A stretch of 64,000 nt of DNA from Rhodococcus sp. HM1 (GTDB lineage: Bacteria; Actinomycetota; Actinomycetes; Mycobacteriales; Mycobacteriaceae), in the NCBI RefSeq assembly GCF_023218075.1, contig NZ_JALPTB010000002.1, forward strand, positions 124,001 through 188,000, given 5' to 3'. The number at the start of each line of letters is the position of its first letter. Position 1 is the first letter of the stretch. The notes below the pieces were generated by a model. That model searched no databases and was not told where the DNA came from. It saw only the letters and a list, made by a program, of their open reading frames with translations. Shown piece after piece: positions 9,161-18,041 of this stretch. The translations under genes were made by a program, and so were the position numbers.

Positions 9161-10339
9161 ATGCCACTGCAAGATCACATGCATTTGATTTCCACCGACG
9201 ATCACCTGATCGAACACCCGCGATTGTGGTCGGACCGCTTGCCGTCGAAGTTCCTCGAGGCCGGCCCGAAGATCATCGAAAAGGCCATGCCGAGCGGTCT
9301 TTTCCCGGTCCCCGGCGCACCCGCCGGAACCCGGCTGGCGGAGGTATGGGAGTACGAGGGCCGGATCTACCCGTACATCGGCCTGAACGCGGTCGCGGGT
9401 AAGAAGCCCGAACAGTACGGCGTGGAACCCACACGCTACGAGGACATGCTTCCGGGATGCTACGACCCGAGCGCACGTGTGCTGGACATGGACATCGACG
9501 GAGTGCAGGCGGCACTGGCGTTCCCCTCGTTCCCCCGGTTCGCGGGCACGGTGTTCCTCGAAGGCGAGGACAAGGAACTCGCCCTGCTGTGCGTCAAGGC
9601 ATGGAACGATTACATGCTCGACGAGTGGTCTCCGACCGCCCCCGACCGGCTGATCCCCATCGTGATGCTCCCGCTGTGGTCGGTGGAGGAATGCGTGCGC
9701 GAGATCGAGCGGACGGCGGCCAAGGGAGCGAAAGCGATCACCTTCCCCGAGAATCCGGTGCCGCTGGGATTGCCGTCGTTCCATACCGATCACTGGGATC
9801 CGGTGCTGTCGGCAGCGGAGGCGGCGGGAATGCCGCTGTGCATGCACTTCGGCACGTCCGGTCAGGCGCCGATCACCGCTCCCGAGGCCCCGATGGCCGT
9901 GATGATCGCACTGTTCGGGTGCAACTCGATGTACGCGACGGCGGATCTGCTGTTCTCCCCGGTCTTCCACAAGCACCCGAACCTGAGGGTGATGATGTCC
10001 GAAGGCGGAATCGGCTGGGCGCCGTACCTGCTGGAGCGGATGGATCAGACCTGGGAGAAGCACCGGTTCTACCAGAACATCGACCAGTCGGCACGGCCGT
10101 CGGAGTTGTTCGCCGAACACATCTTCGGCTGCTTCATCGACGATCAGTTCGGGATCGACAACCGGCATGCCATCGGGATCGACAACATCACCTGGGAATG
10201 CGACTACCCCCATTCCGATTCGAACTGGCCGAACAGCCGCAAGCGCGTGCACGACGCCATGCTCGACGTTCCGGACGAGGACGTGCACAAGATGGTCGAA
10301 CTGAACGCCCGCCGACTGCTGAACTTCCCCCGTCTCTGA
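9161..10339 (+). CDS. Amidohydrolase family protein (PF04909-like, ACMSD-related)
   Basis: A 392-residue metal-dependent TIM-barrel hydrolase or decarboxylase. The N-terminal metal motif reads STDDHLIEH, followed by GVQAALAFPSFPRFAG, and the C-terminal metal/acid region includes WECDYPHSDSNWP. Family members hydrolyse C-N bonds or decarboxylate aromatic acids. Close relatives recur next to P450 and CoA-dependent catabolic genes in actinobacteria, where their reaction is not established. It is in the same orientation, 55 bp after the P450. Confidence 0.85.
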   Translation: MPLQDHMHLISTDDHLIEHPRLWSDRLPSKFLEAGPKIIEKAMPSGLFPVPGAPAGTRLAEVWEYEGRIYPYIGLNAVAGKKPEQYGVEPTRYEDMLPGCYDPSARVLDMDIDGVQAALAFPSFPRFAGTVFLEGEDKELALLCVKAWNDYMLDEWSPTAPDRLIPIVMLPLWSVEECVREIERTAAKGAKAITFPENPVPLGLPSFHTDHWDPVLSAAEAAGMPLCMHFGTSGQAPITAPEAPMAVMIALFGCNSMYATADLLFSPVFHKHPNLRVMMSEGGIGWAPYLLERMDQTWEKHRFYQNIDQSARPSELFAEHIFGCFIDDQFGIDNRHAIGIDNITWECDYPHSDSNWPNSRKRVHDAMLDVPDEDVHKMVELNARRLLNFPRL

Positions 10340-10421
10340 ATTTCCGCCGGTGTGCCGAAACGGCGGCTCCCACCGCCACAAAGGCACACCGGCGCGTCCC
10401 GCGCACTTTCGGAGGATCGAC

Positions 10422-10664
10422 ATGGCCGAACGGATCGACCAGCTGCCGGAGGACGACTGGGTCGACCAGGACCTGCTCACGCGGAACCTGGCCGGCGAGT
10501 TGCTGGACGAAGAGATCGCCGCCGAACGCGACCGGCTCGCACGGCTGGACAGGGGAGAGGGTGGGGACGACATCCACATGTCCCGCGCCGATATGGAAAG
10601 GCGGCTCGCGGCGATGATCGAAGTTCGAAAGCGCGTCAGCGCACCGAATTCCGTGGAATTCTGA
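10422..10664 (+). CDS. Small acidic hypothetical protein
   Basis: An 80-residue protein, strongly charged (many D, E, R), predicted helical, with no cysteine, signal or membrane segment. GGAGGA at about 10411-10416 lies 5 bases before ATG 10422, a good ribosome site. It sits between the amidohydrolase and the DUF35-thiolase fusion in the operon. I do not recognise the family. Its position and size suggest a small partner or accessory subunit of one of those enzymes, but that is inference only. Confidence 0.7.
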   Translation: MAERIDQLPEDDWVDQDLLTRNLAGELLDEEIAAERDRLARLDRGEGGDDIHMSRADMERRLAAMIEVRKRVSAPNSVEF

Positions 10665-10702
10665 CGACCGTGCAGTTCCGACAACCGGGTGATGGAGAAT
10701 AC

Positions 10703-12370
10703 GTGAGCCGAAGTACCGTCGTCGCCACAGGACGGCCCCTGCCGCAGCCGACCCCGGCGACGTCCGAGTTCTGGGCCTCGGGAGCCGACGGGGTGCTGCG
10801 AGTGGCGCAGTGCGGCACGTGTGGCAAGAGAATGCACCCGACGACGGTGCTGTGTCCGGAGTGCAGGGGGCGCGACATCTCGCTGCAAGCGGTCTCGGGC
10901 CGCGCGGTCGTGGTGGGTGTGACGATCAACGTGCAGCAGTGGCTTCCGGATCTCCCACCTCCGTACGTCATCGCGATCGTTGCGCTCGAGGAGGATTCGA
11001 GCGTCCGCCTGACGACCAACATCGTCGGGTGCGAACCCACGGACGTGTCCGTGGGTACCGGGGTGCGGGTCGTGTTCGAGCAGATGAGCGACGAGATCTG
11101 GCTACCGCTGTTCGAACCGGACCCGAACGCGGACGGTGAGCCCGGCCCGCTGCCGGAACCGGAGAACTACCGGGCCCGGTTGCGCCCGCCGGTCACCTCC
11201 GGCAAGTTCGAGGACCGTGTCGTGATCTCGGGGGTCGGGCAGTCGAGGATCGGCCGTCGGCTCATGGTCGATCCGCTGACGCTGACGGTCGACGCGTGCC
11301 TGCAGGCCATCGCGGATGCGGGCCTGTCCGTCGACGACATCGACGGACTGTCCACCTATCCGGGTGCCGCCGTCGGCGGTATCTCGGAGGGTGGAATCAT
11401 GCCCGTCGAGCAGTCCCTGCGGATCCGCCCGACCTGGGTCAACGGCGGCGGCGACCTGCCCGGGCAGAACGGGTCCATCGTCGCCGCGATGCTGGCTGTC
11501 GCGTCGGGACTGTGCCGGCACGTCCTGTGCTACCGCACCGTGTGGGAGTCGACCCATTCCGAACTGGTGCGGTCCGGACAGTGGGAAGCCGGAATCGGGC
11601 GGGCGGCGGGCATGTTCGAGTTCCGCCATCCGTTCGGTGCCATCTCGGCGGCCAACTGGATCGCCTGCCAGGCGTCGCACTACTTCCACCGCTACGGCGA
11701 CGCGAAAGAGACGCTCGGCGCAATCGCTGTCAACGCGCGAACCAGTGCGGGCTCGAATCCCGAAGCGGTCTATCGTGATCCGATCACGATGGCCGATTAT
11801 CTCGGCGCCCGAACGGTTTCCACGCCGTTCGGGCTGTACGACTGCGACGTCCCGGTCGACGGTGCGGTCGCGGTGATCGTCTCCGCCGCCGAGACCGCCC
11901 CGGACCTGCCCCACGCACCGGTGTTCGTCGAGGCGGTGGGCACCCAGATCCTCGAGAACCTGTCGTGGGATCAGGGCACGCTCACGCACCTGCCGCAATC
12001 CCTCGGTCCGTCGGCGCACCTGTGGAGTCGCACCGACCTGCGTCCCGAGGACGTCGACGTCGCCCTGTTGTACGACGGATTCACGTTCAACGCGTTGTCG
12101 TGGCTCGAGGCACTGGGATTCTGCGAGTTCGGCGGTGCCCGGGACTTCGTCGACGGCGGGCGTGGCATCGCGATCGACGGACGCCTCCCGCTCAACCCGC
12201 ACGGTGGGCAGTTGTCCGCCGGCCGCACCCACGGCTACGGCTTCTTCCGGGAAGCTGTGCTGCAACTGCGAAGGCAGGCGCCGGGACTGCAGGTCGCCGA
12301 CCCGGAGGTCGCAGTCGTCACCGCCGGCGGCGGCGTGCCGTCGGGCGCCGTCCTGCTCCGCACCGGCTAG
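10703..12370 (+). CDS. Fused DUF35 (Zn-ribbon/OB-fold)-thiolase-like protein, Ltp2-type
   Basis: A 555-residue fusion. Residues about 20-160 are a DUF35 acyl-CoA-associated domain: zinc ribbon CGTCGKRMHPTTVLCPEC, then an OB fold. Residues about 170-555 are thiolase-like (VVISGVGQSRIGRR; late motif HGGQLSAGRTHGYG). The segment that holds the nucleophilic cysteine in true thiolases reads PGQNGSIVAAM here, with no Cys. This resembles Ltp2-type retro-aldolases of steroid side-chain degradation, which need a DUF35 partner; here the two are fused. It likely cleaves a beta-hydroxyacyl-CoA (inference). GTG 10703 is chosen because GGAG lies 5 bases upstream; GTG 10670 is an alternative. Confidence 0.82.
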   Translation: MSRSTVVATGRPLPQPTPATSEFWASGADGVLRVAQCGTCGKRMHPTTVLCPECRGRDISLQAVSGRAVVVGVTINVQQWLPDLPPPYVIAIVALEEDSSVRLTTNIVGCEPTDVSVGTGVRVVFEQMSDEIWLPLFEPDPNADGEPGPLPEPENYRARLRPPVTSGKFEDRVVISGVGQSRIGRRLMVDPLTLTVDACLQAIADAGLSVDDIDGLSTYPGAAVGGISEGGIMPVEQSLRIRPTWVNGGGDLPGQNGSIVAAMLAVASGLCRHVLCYRTVWESTHSELVRSGQWEAGIGRAAGMFEFRHPFGAISAANWIACQASHYFHRYGDAKETLGAIAVNARTSAGSNPEAVYRDPITMADYLGARTVSTPFGLYDCDVPVDGAVAVIVSAAETAPDLPHAPVFVEAVGTQILENLSWDQGTLTHLPQSLGPSAHLWSRTDLRPEDVDVALLYDGFTFNALSWLEALGFCEFGGARDFVDGGRGIAIDGRLPLNPHGGQLSAGRTHGYGFFREAVLQLRRQAPGLQVADPEVAVVTAGGGVPSGAVLLRTG

Positions 12371-12421
12371 ATCGCCTCACCACCCGGCCACCATTCCACC
12401 CATCCACGATCAGGAGTCGTC

Positions 12422-13651
12422 ATGGACCGTCCCCTGGAGGGCATCCGAATCCTCGAGGTCGCCCAGTTCACCTTCGTTCCGGCCGCCGGAGCGGTACTCG
12501 CGGACTGGGGCGCCGACATCATCAAGGTGGAGCATGCCGAGACCGGCGACGCGCAACGCGGTCTCGTCCGTGTGCTCGGACTCGCCGCGAGCCAGGCCGG
12601 TTCGTCGTTCGCGCCGATCATGGAGGGCCCGAACCGCAGCAAGCGCAGCATCGGACTCGACCTCGCCAAGCCCGAGGCGCGACCGATCCTCGAGAACCTC
12701 GTCCGCAGCAGCGACGTGTTCCTGACCAACTACCTGCCCGGTCCGCTCGCCAAGCTCCGCCTCACCGTCGACGACATCCGCGCCATCAATCCCGACATCA
12801 TCTACGTCACCGGCAACGGCTTCGGCTCCGAGGGACCGGACGCGGACAAGGGCGCCTACGACGCAACCGCGTTCTGGGCCCGCGCCGGCAGTGCCGACGG
12901 CGTCATGCCGCCGGACACCGACCACATGGCGTTCATGCCGGCCGGTGCCTACGGCGACAACATCGGGGGAATGACGATCGCCGGAGGTATCGCGGCCGCG
13001 ATCGCCGGGCGCGAACGCACCGGTGAGCCGTCCGTCGTGGATGTGTCGCTGCTCGCCGTCGGCGCATGGGCAACCCAGTTCTCCGTCAACCTGTCGCTGT
13101 TCCTCGGCGGCCCGCTACCCAAGGTGCGGCGCACGACGGCCGCGCCCGGCAACCCGCTGAGCGGTTCGTACCGCACCTCCGACGGCCGGTGGCTGCAGTT
13201 CTCGATGCTGCAACCGACTCGCTACTGGAACGAGTTCGTTGCCGCGCTCGGTCGCGAGGACCTGGTCGACGACCCCCGATTCGCCACGATGGAAGCGATT
13301 TTCGAGCACTCCCAGGAGATCGGCGATTGGTTCGCCGAGGCGATCGCGAAGCGAACCTACGACGAATGGCTCGAGGTCTTCCGCGACATCTCCGGACAAT
13401 GGGCCCCGGTCCAGGACGGCTGGGAACTCGGACACGACGAGGCGCTGATCGCCAACGGACGGATCGTCGAGATCACCGACGCGGACGGCAAACCGCAGAA
13501 GCTGGTCGCGAGTCCGGTCAAGTTCGACAACGCGCCGGTGAAGATGTCGCGGGCTCCGCAGTTCGCCGAGCACACGGACGAGATCCTGCGGGAGATGGGA
13601 CTCGACGACGAGCAGCTCATCGAACTGAAGATCGCGGGTGCCGTCACTTAG
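12422..13651 (+). CDS. Class III CoA transferase (CaiB/BaiF family)
   Basis: A 409-residue protein that opens LEGIRILEVAQFTFVPAAG, typical of the family, with LADWGADIIKVE and YVTGNGFGSEGPD. Asp147 in KGAYDATAFWARAG aligns with the catalytic aspartate that forms the acyl anhydride in formyl-CoA transferase. It would move CoA between a donor ester and a pathway acid, an ATP-free alternative to the ligases here. It follows the DUF35-thiolase by 51 bp and precedes a CoA ligase, so the cluster has both routes to CoA activation. Confidence 0.9.
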   Translation: MDRPLEGIRILEVAQFTFVPAAGAVLADWGADIIKVEHAETGDAQRGLVRVLGLAASQAGSSFAPIMEGPNRSKRSIGLDLAKPEARPILENLVRSSDVFLTNYLPGPLAKLRLTVDDIRAINPDIIYVTGNGFGSEGPDADKGAYDATAFWARAGSADGVMPPDTDHMAFMPAGAYGDNIGGMTIAGGIAAAIAGRERTGEPSVVDVSLLAVGAWATQFSVNLSLFLGGPLPKVRRTTAAPGNPLSGSYRTSDGRWLQFSMLQPTRYWNEFVAALGREDLVDDPRFATMEAIFEHSQEIGDWFAEAIAKRTYDEWLEVFRDISGQWAPVQDGWELGHDEALIANGRIVEITDADGKPQKLVASPVKFDNAPVKMSRAPQFAEHTDEILREMGLDDEQLIELKIAGAVT

Positions 13652-13730
13652 GTACATCCCCGCTTTCCAACTGTCCTGAGTGCGTGTTCCGGCCGACCGT
13701 CACGACGGCGGCCCTCGTGAAGGGATTGCC

Positions 13731-15275
13731 GTGACGGCGATGAACCTTACGGATCTGGCGGCGGCCGAGGAGAACAAGCCCGCGATCGTGATGGCCGGCA
13801 GTGGCGCGACACTGAGTTACCGCGAACTCGAAGACGCGTCCAACCGCATCGCCCACCTCTTCCGGCAGAGGGGGCTGCAGGCGGGCGATCACATCGCGAT
13901 CCTCATGGAGAACTGCCTGGAGATGTTCCCCGTCGTCTGGGCGGCGCAACGAGCGGGGCTTCTCTACACGCCCGTCAACTGGCACCTCGCCGACGACGAA
14001 GCCGCCTACGTCGTCGAGAACTGCGGTGCCCGCGTGCTGGTCCACTCCGAACACCTCGACCGGCTCGCGTCGGTCGTCGACTCCGGAAACCCTGCTGTGG
14101 AAACGCGATTCACGGTGGGGTGGAAGTCGGCGACCGGAGCCGAGTCGCTCGCAGACGCGGCAGCCGCGCTGCCGGTGACGCCGATCGACGACGAGGTCGA
14201 GGGCTACTACATGTTCTACTCGTCCGGAACCACCGGGCGGCCCAAGGGGATTCTGCCCGAGCTGACCGGTGCGCCCTTCGGGGCCGGGCTGGGCATCGAT
14301 GCGGTGATGCGGAACGCATTCGGATTCGGTTCGGACAGCGTGTATCTGAGTCCCGGGCCGCTCTATCACGCGGCCCCGCTCGGATGGTCCATGGGTACCG
14401 TCCGCAACGGTGGAACCGCGATCGTCATGGAACACTTCGACGCCGAGGGCGCGCTCGCCGCGATCGACCGGTACCGGGTCACCCACACCCAGGTCGTGCC
14501 GACGATGTTCGTCCGCATGCTGAAGCTTTCCGACGAGACGAGGGCGCGGTACGACCTGTCGAGCCTGCGCGTGGTGATCCACGCGGCCGCACCGTGTCCG
14601 GTCGAGGTCAAGGAACGCATGATCGAGTGGCTCGGCCCCAAGATCCTCGAGTTCTATGCGGGGAGCGAGGGAAACGGGTTCTTCATGATCTCCACGCCGG
14701 AATGGCTCGCGCACCGCGGATCCGTGGGCCGGCCCACCGTCGGTGAGGTGCACATCTGCGACGAGGACGGACACGAACTGCCTCCGGGCGAGATCGGCAC
14801 GATCTGGATGAGCGGTACCCCGAGGTTCGAATATCACGGCGACGCCGCGAAGACCGCCGGCGCGTACAACGACAAGGGCTGGAGCACGCTCGGCGATCTG
14901 GGGCACGTGGACGAGGACGGCTACCTCTATCTGTCGGCGCGGCGCACCGACCTGATCCTGTCCGGTGGGGTGAACATCTATCCGCAGGAGATCGAGGATG
15001 CGCTGACCATGCATCCGGCGGTCCTCGACGTGGCGGTCATCGGGCTGCCCGACGACGAGATGGGTCAGCGGGTGCACGCGGTGGTGACTCCGGCGGAGGC
15101 GACCGTCGCGAACGACGACCTCGCGGCCGAGCTGATCGGCTACGCGCGGGAGAGGCTCGCGCATTTCAAGGTGCCGCGCACCGTCGAGTTCGGTGAGGTG
15201 CCGCGCCTGCCGAGCGGCAAGATCCTCAAGCGTGCGTTGCTGTCCCGGTACGAGGGCACCGGCGTCGCGCAATAG
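13731..15275 (+). CDS. AMP-dependent acyl-CoA synthetase (ANL superfamily)
   Basis: A 514-residue ligase. The phosphate-binding loop YSSGTTGRPKGI, the adenine motif YAGSEGNGF, the hinge aspartate region YLYLSARRTDLILSGG and the C-terminal LPSGKILKRALL with the catalytic lysine are all present. The start at GTG 13731 has AAGGGA upstream at suitable spacing; an in-frame ATG at 13740 is an alternative. It would convert a pathway carboxylate, possibly the aldehyde dehydrogenase product, into its CoA thioester. It is in the same transcription direction as the whole 5.2-16.2 kb block. Confidence 0.92.
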   Translation: MTAMNLTDLAAAEENKPAIVMAGSGATLSYRELEDASNRIAHLFRQRGLQAGDHIAILMENCLEMFPVVWAAQRAGLLYTPVNWHLADDEAAYVVENCGARVLVHSEHLDRLASVVDSGNPAVETRFTVGWKSATGAESLADAAAALPVTPIDDEVEGYYMFYSSGTTGRPKGILPELTGAPFGAGLGIDAVMRNAFGFGSDSVYLSPGPLYHAAPLGWSMGTVRNGGTAIVMEHFDAEGALAAIDRYRVTHTQVVPTMFVRMLKLSDETRARYDLSSLRVVIHAAAPCPVEVKERMIEWLGPKILEFYAGSEGNGFFMISTPEWLAHRGSVGRPTVGEVHICDEDGHELPPGEIGTIWMSGTPRFEYHGDAAKTAGAYNDKGWSTLGDLGHVDEDGYLYLSARRTDLILSGGVNIYPQEIEDALTMHPAVLDVAVIGLPDDEMGQRVHAVVTPAEATVANDDLAAELIGYARERLAHFKVPRTVEFGEVPRLPSGKILKRALLSRYEGTGVAQ

Positions 15276-15361
15276 GAACGTCATCCCTTGCGTACCGGCT
15301 GTCGGCAACGATCCGCCGGACGGTACCGTCCCTGGAAACCGAAGGCGACGAGGGGATGGTA

Positions 15362-16213
15362 ATGGGCGTTTATGCGGTGACCGGTGCGGCTTCCGGGATG
15401 GGTAAGGCGAGCGCGGATCGTCTGCGGGCCGCCGGTCACACCGTGATCGGGATCGACCTGAAGGAAGGCGACGTCGTCGCGGACCTGTCGACGTCGGAAG
15501 GTCGCGCCACCGCGATCGCGAAGACACTCGAACTGGCGGAGGGGCACCTCGACGGTGCCGTCCTCGCCGCCGGGCTCGGTCCCGGGCCGGGTCGGGAGCG
15601 TGTCATCGCCGAGGTCAACTTCCGCGGTGTCGTCGAACTGCTCGAGGGCTGGCGCTCGACCCTCGCCGCAGCCGGAAACAGCAAGGTCGTCGTCTTCGGG
15701 TCGAACTCGACGACCACGGTTCCGGCCGCCCCGATGTCGGCGGTGAAGGCATTCCTCGCCGGGGACCTGGAGAAGGCCGTCAAGCGGGCGTGCCGGATCA
15801 AGCCGGCCGGCCCGACGTTCACCTACGCGGCCTCGAAGCTCGCGGTCACCCACTGGGTGCGCCGCGCGGCCGTGACTCCGGAGTGGGCCGGCGCGGGGAT
15901 CCGCCTCAACGTGATCGCACCCGGGGCGATCGAGACACCGCTGTTGACCGCCCAGCTCGACAGCCCGGAAGCCGACCGCGTCCGGGACTTCCCGGTGCCG
16001 ATCGGCGGATTCGGTCGGCCGGAGCAGATCGGGGAGTGGGTCGAGTTCATGCTGTCGCCGGCCGCGGACTTCCTCTGCGGGTCGGTCGTCGTCGTCGACG
16101 GCGGCAGCGAACCCTTCTTCCGCGGCAGCGACTGGCCGCGTCCGGTGCCGATCCGGAAGGTTCCGGCCTACCTGCTTGCGATGCGCCGGTTCAACAACGC
16201 GAAGAAAAAGTAG
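15362..16213 (+). CDS. SDR family oxidoreductase, 3-alpha-hydroxysteroid dehydrogenase-like
   Basis: A 283-residue SDR with the short glycine motif VTGAASGMGKASA, an abbreviated second strand (GIDLKEGDVVADLS), Ser in VFGSNSTTT, and YAASK as the catalytic Tyr/Lys. The compact N-terminus resembles 3-alpha-hydroxysteroid dehydrogenase/carbonyl reductases. A basic C-terminal tail ends in KKK. Two in-frame ATGs exist; 15362 is preferred because AGGGG ends at 15355, directly against the earlier ATG 15356. It closes the catabolic block and is followed by a bidirectional terminator. Confidence 0.85.
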   Translation: MGVYAVTGAASGMGKASADRLRAAGHTVIGIDLKEGDVVADLSTSEGRATAIAKTLELAEGHLDGAVLAAGLGPGPGRERVIAEVNFRGVVELLEGWRSTLAAAGNSKVVVFGSNSTTTVPAAPMSAVKAFLAGDLEKAVKRACRIKPAGPTFTYAASKLAVTHWVRRAAVTPEWAGAGIRLNVIAPGAIETPLLTAQLDSPEADRVRDFPVPIGGFGRPEQIGEWVEFMLSPAADFLCGSVVVVDGGSEPFFRGSDWPRPVPIRKVPAYLLAMRRFNNAKKK

Positions 16214-16239
16214 CCCGCGTCTCCGGAAGTGCCCCTGAG

Positions 16240-16279
16240 TGACGGTCGGTGTACCGATATTTCGGTACGCCGACCGTCA
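16240..16279. terminator. Bidirectional terminator between convergent genes
   Basis: Arms at 16240-16257 and 16262-16279 are complementary over 17 of 18 positions with a 4-base loop. It lies 27 bp after the SDR stop, and the right arm contains the stop codon of the minus-strand TetR gene (16277-16279), so one hairpin ends both transcripts. Confidence 0.8.
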
Positions 16280-16996
16280 TTTCCGTTCCGGCCGAGGCGG
16301 TTCGGTTCGGGACGCGGCGGGCGCGATTCCGAACAGCATGGCGTCGAGCCCCGCGACGAACGCGGCGTCGTTGTCGAGGGTCGTGGCGGCGCCCGAGGAG
16401 TCCGAGGTGAACAGGGCCCTCAGGTGCGGATAGTCGCCGTGCGCGAGCATCTCGGACATGTGCGCGGCACCGCCGCCGCTCGCCGAGGCCGTCTCCCCGG
16501 CCGATTCCTGCGCCGCGAAATTGGTGACCCAGCCGCTGATCAGGGCGACGCCCATCATGGTGGCGGTCGCGTCGAGCCCGGCCGGTGCCAGTGCGCCGAC
16601 GAGCCGGTCGAGGTAGCGGATGCTGTTCGGGCCGAGGTCGGTGGCCGGCGTGTCCCGTAGCCACGGATGACGCCGATGCAGGGATCGGGACTGCTGGGCG
16701 ATGGCGAGTACATCGGTGCGGACGTCACCGGTGAGCGGGGGGAAGTCGAACTCGGCGGCGACCCGGTCGGCCATCAGCGCGAGCAGATCGTCCTTGCCGG
16801 CCACGTATCGGTACAGCGATGCCGCCGAGGTGCCGAGCGCGTCGGCGACGCGCCGCATCGAGAGTGCGCGCATGCCTTCACTGTCGACCAGCCGGACGCA
16901 GGCCTCGCCGATGTCGTCGAGGGTGTACGTCGGGCGGGGCCCGCGCTTGCGTTCGTCGGTGCGCAGCCACAGTGAGGTCGGCATGACCCCCAGCAT
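16277..16996 (-). CDS. TetR-family regulator of the adjacent ABC exporter
   Basis: A 239-residue TetR protein with the helix-turn-helix ALSMRRVADALGTSAASLYRY followed by VAGKDDLLALMADRV. The C-terminal region is of the TetR_C_1 kind found in drug-responsive repressors. It is divergent from a DrrA/DrrB-like exporter 85 bp away, with two copies of an operator-like sequence in between, so local repression of exporter and self is likely. ATG 16984 (MPTSLW) is an alternative start, 4 codons in. Confidence 0.88.
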   Translation of the reverse strand: MLGVMPTSLWLRTDERKRGPRPTYTLDDIGEACVRLVDSEGMRALSMRRVADALGTSAASLYRYVAGKDDLLALMADRVAAEFDFPPLTGDVRTDVLAIAQQSRSLHRRHPWLRDTPATDLGPNSIRYLDRLVGALAPAGLDATATMMGVALISGWVTNFAAQESAGETASASGGGAAHMSEMLAHGDYPHLRALFTSDSSGAATTLDNDAAFVAGLDAMLFGIAPAASRTEPPRPERK

Positions 16997-17011
16997 GCCT
17001 CGAGGAAAGAG

Positions 17012-17063
17012 TTGCGAACGCTGTTCTCATTTATCTACCCTCTAATTGCGAACATTGTTCACA
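17012..17063. promoter_or_regulatory. Two TetR operator-like sites
   Basis: Two related 18-bp sites: TTGCGAACGCTGTTCTCA at 17012-17029 and TTGCGAACATTGTTCACA at 17046-17063. Both contain an inverted GAAC-N3-GTTC core, and the sites start 34 bp apart. They fill the intergenic region between the divergent TetR and exporter genes. Confidence 0.75.
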
Positions 17064-17081
17064 GTTTGAGGGGGAGGGCGC

Positions 17082-18041
17082 ATGAACGTGCTCGAAGCCG
17101 ACGGCCTGACCCGGGCGTTCGGAGACCGCAACGTCGTCGACGCAGTGCACCTGAGCGTTCCCGCCGGGCACATCCATGCGCTGCTCGGCCCGAACGGCTC
17201 GGGGAAGACGACCACCGTCCGCATGCTCGCCACGCTGCTGCGGCCGACCGCCGGTCGTGGCCGCGTCTGCGGCTTCGACGTCGTGCGCGACGCGGCCCAC
17301 GTGAAACGACGCATCGGGTTGGTCGGGCAGTTCCATGCGGTGGACCCCCGGCTGACCGGTCGGGAGAACCTGACGATGTTCGCGCGGCTGCACGGACTCG
17401 ACGGCCGCTCGGCCCGGGTCCGCGCGACCGAGCTGCTCGACCGGTTCGATCTCGCCGACGCCGCCGCCCGCCCGGTGAGCAGCTATTCGGGAGGTATGCG
17501 CCGGCGGCTGGACCTGCTCGCCGGGATGGTCGTGCGGCCCGAAGTGCTGTTCCTCGACGAACCGACCACCGGCCTCGACCCGCACAGCCGCAACGAGATC
17601 TACCGGCTGGTGCGCGAACTCGTGGGGGAGGGCACCGCCGTGCTGCTCACGACGCAGTACCTCGACGAAGCCGACCGCCTCGCCGACAGCATCACGATCC
17701 TCGACGCCGGCGTGACGATCGCGACCGGAACCCCGGCGCAGATCAAGGAGGCGGTCGGAACCGGAGTCGACCTCGCCCTGCCCGCCGCCGCGGACGTCAC
17801 CGAGGCGATCGGCGTGACCGCCGCATTCGGTCTACGGCACATCGCCACCGACGCCGCGTCCGAAACCGGCACCGTCCGGCTGTCTTTCGCCACCGATGCC
17901 GATTCGGTGCCGCTGCTGCCGGTGCTACGCGCCCTCGACGAAGCGGGCGTGCCCGTCGACGACATCGGCCGCCGTCGCGTCGGGCTGGACGAAGCGTTCC
18001 TGACCTTGACCGGACACGCCCGTACGGAGGAGCCCGCATGA
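17082..18041 (+). CDS. ABC transporter ATP-binding protein, DrrA-like
   Basis: A 319-residue ATPase with Walker A GPNGSGKTT, signature SYSGGMRRRLDL, Walker B VLFLDEPTTGLD and the H-loop region TQYLDEADRLADS. The length and the C-terminal extension of about 90 residues match daunorubicin-resistance DrrA-type subunits rather than short importer ATPases. It pairs with the permease that starts 4 bases before its stop. The pair likely exports a hydrophobic compound across the membrane. Repression by the divergent TetR protein is inferred from the two sites upstream. Confidence 0.92.
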   Translation: MNVLEADGLTRAFGDRNVVDAVHLSVPAGHIHALLGPNGSGKTTTVRMLATLLRPTAGRGRVCGFDVVRDAAHVKRRIGLVGQFHAVDPRLTGRENLTMFARLHGLDGRSARVRATELLDRFDLADAAARPVSSYSGGMRRRLDLLAGMVVRPEVLFLDEPTTGLDPHSRNEIYRLVRELVGEGTAVLLTTQYLDEADRLADSITILDAGVTIATGTPAQIKEAVGTGVDLALPAAADVTEAIGVTAAFGLRHIATDAASETGTVRLSFATDADSVPLLPVLRALDEAGVPVDDIGRRRVGLDEAFLTLTGHARTEEPA

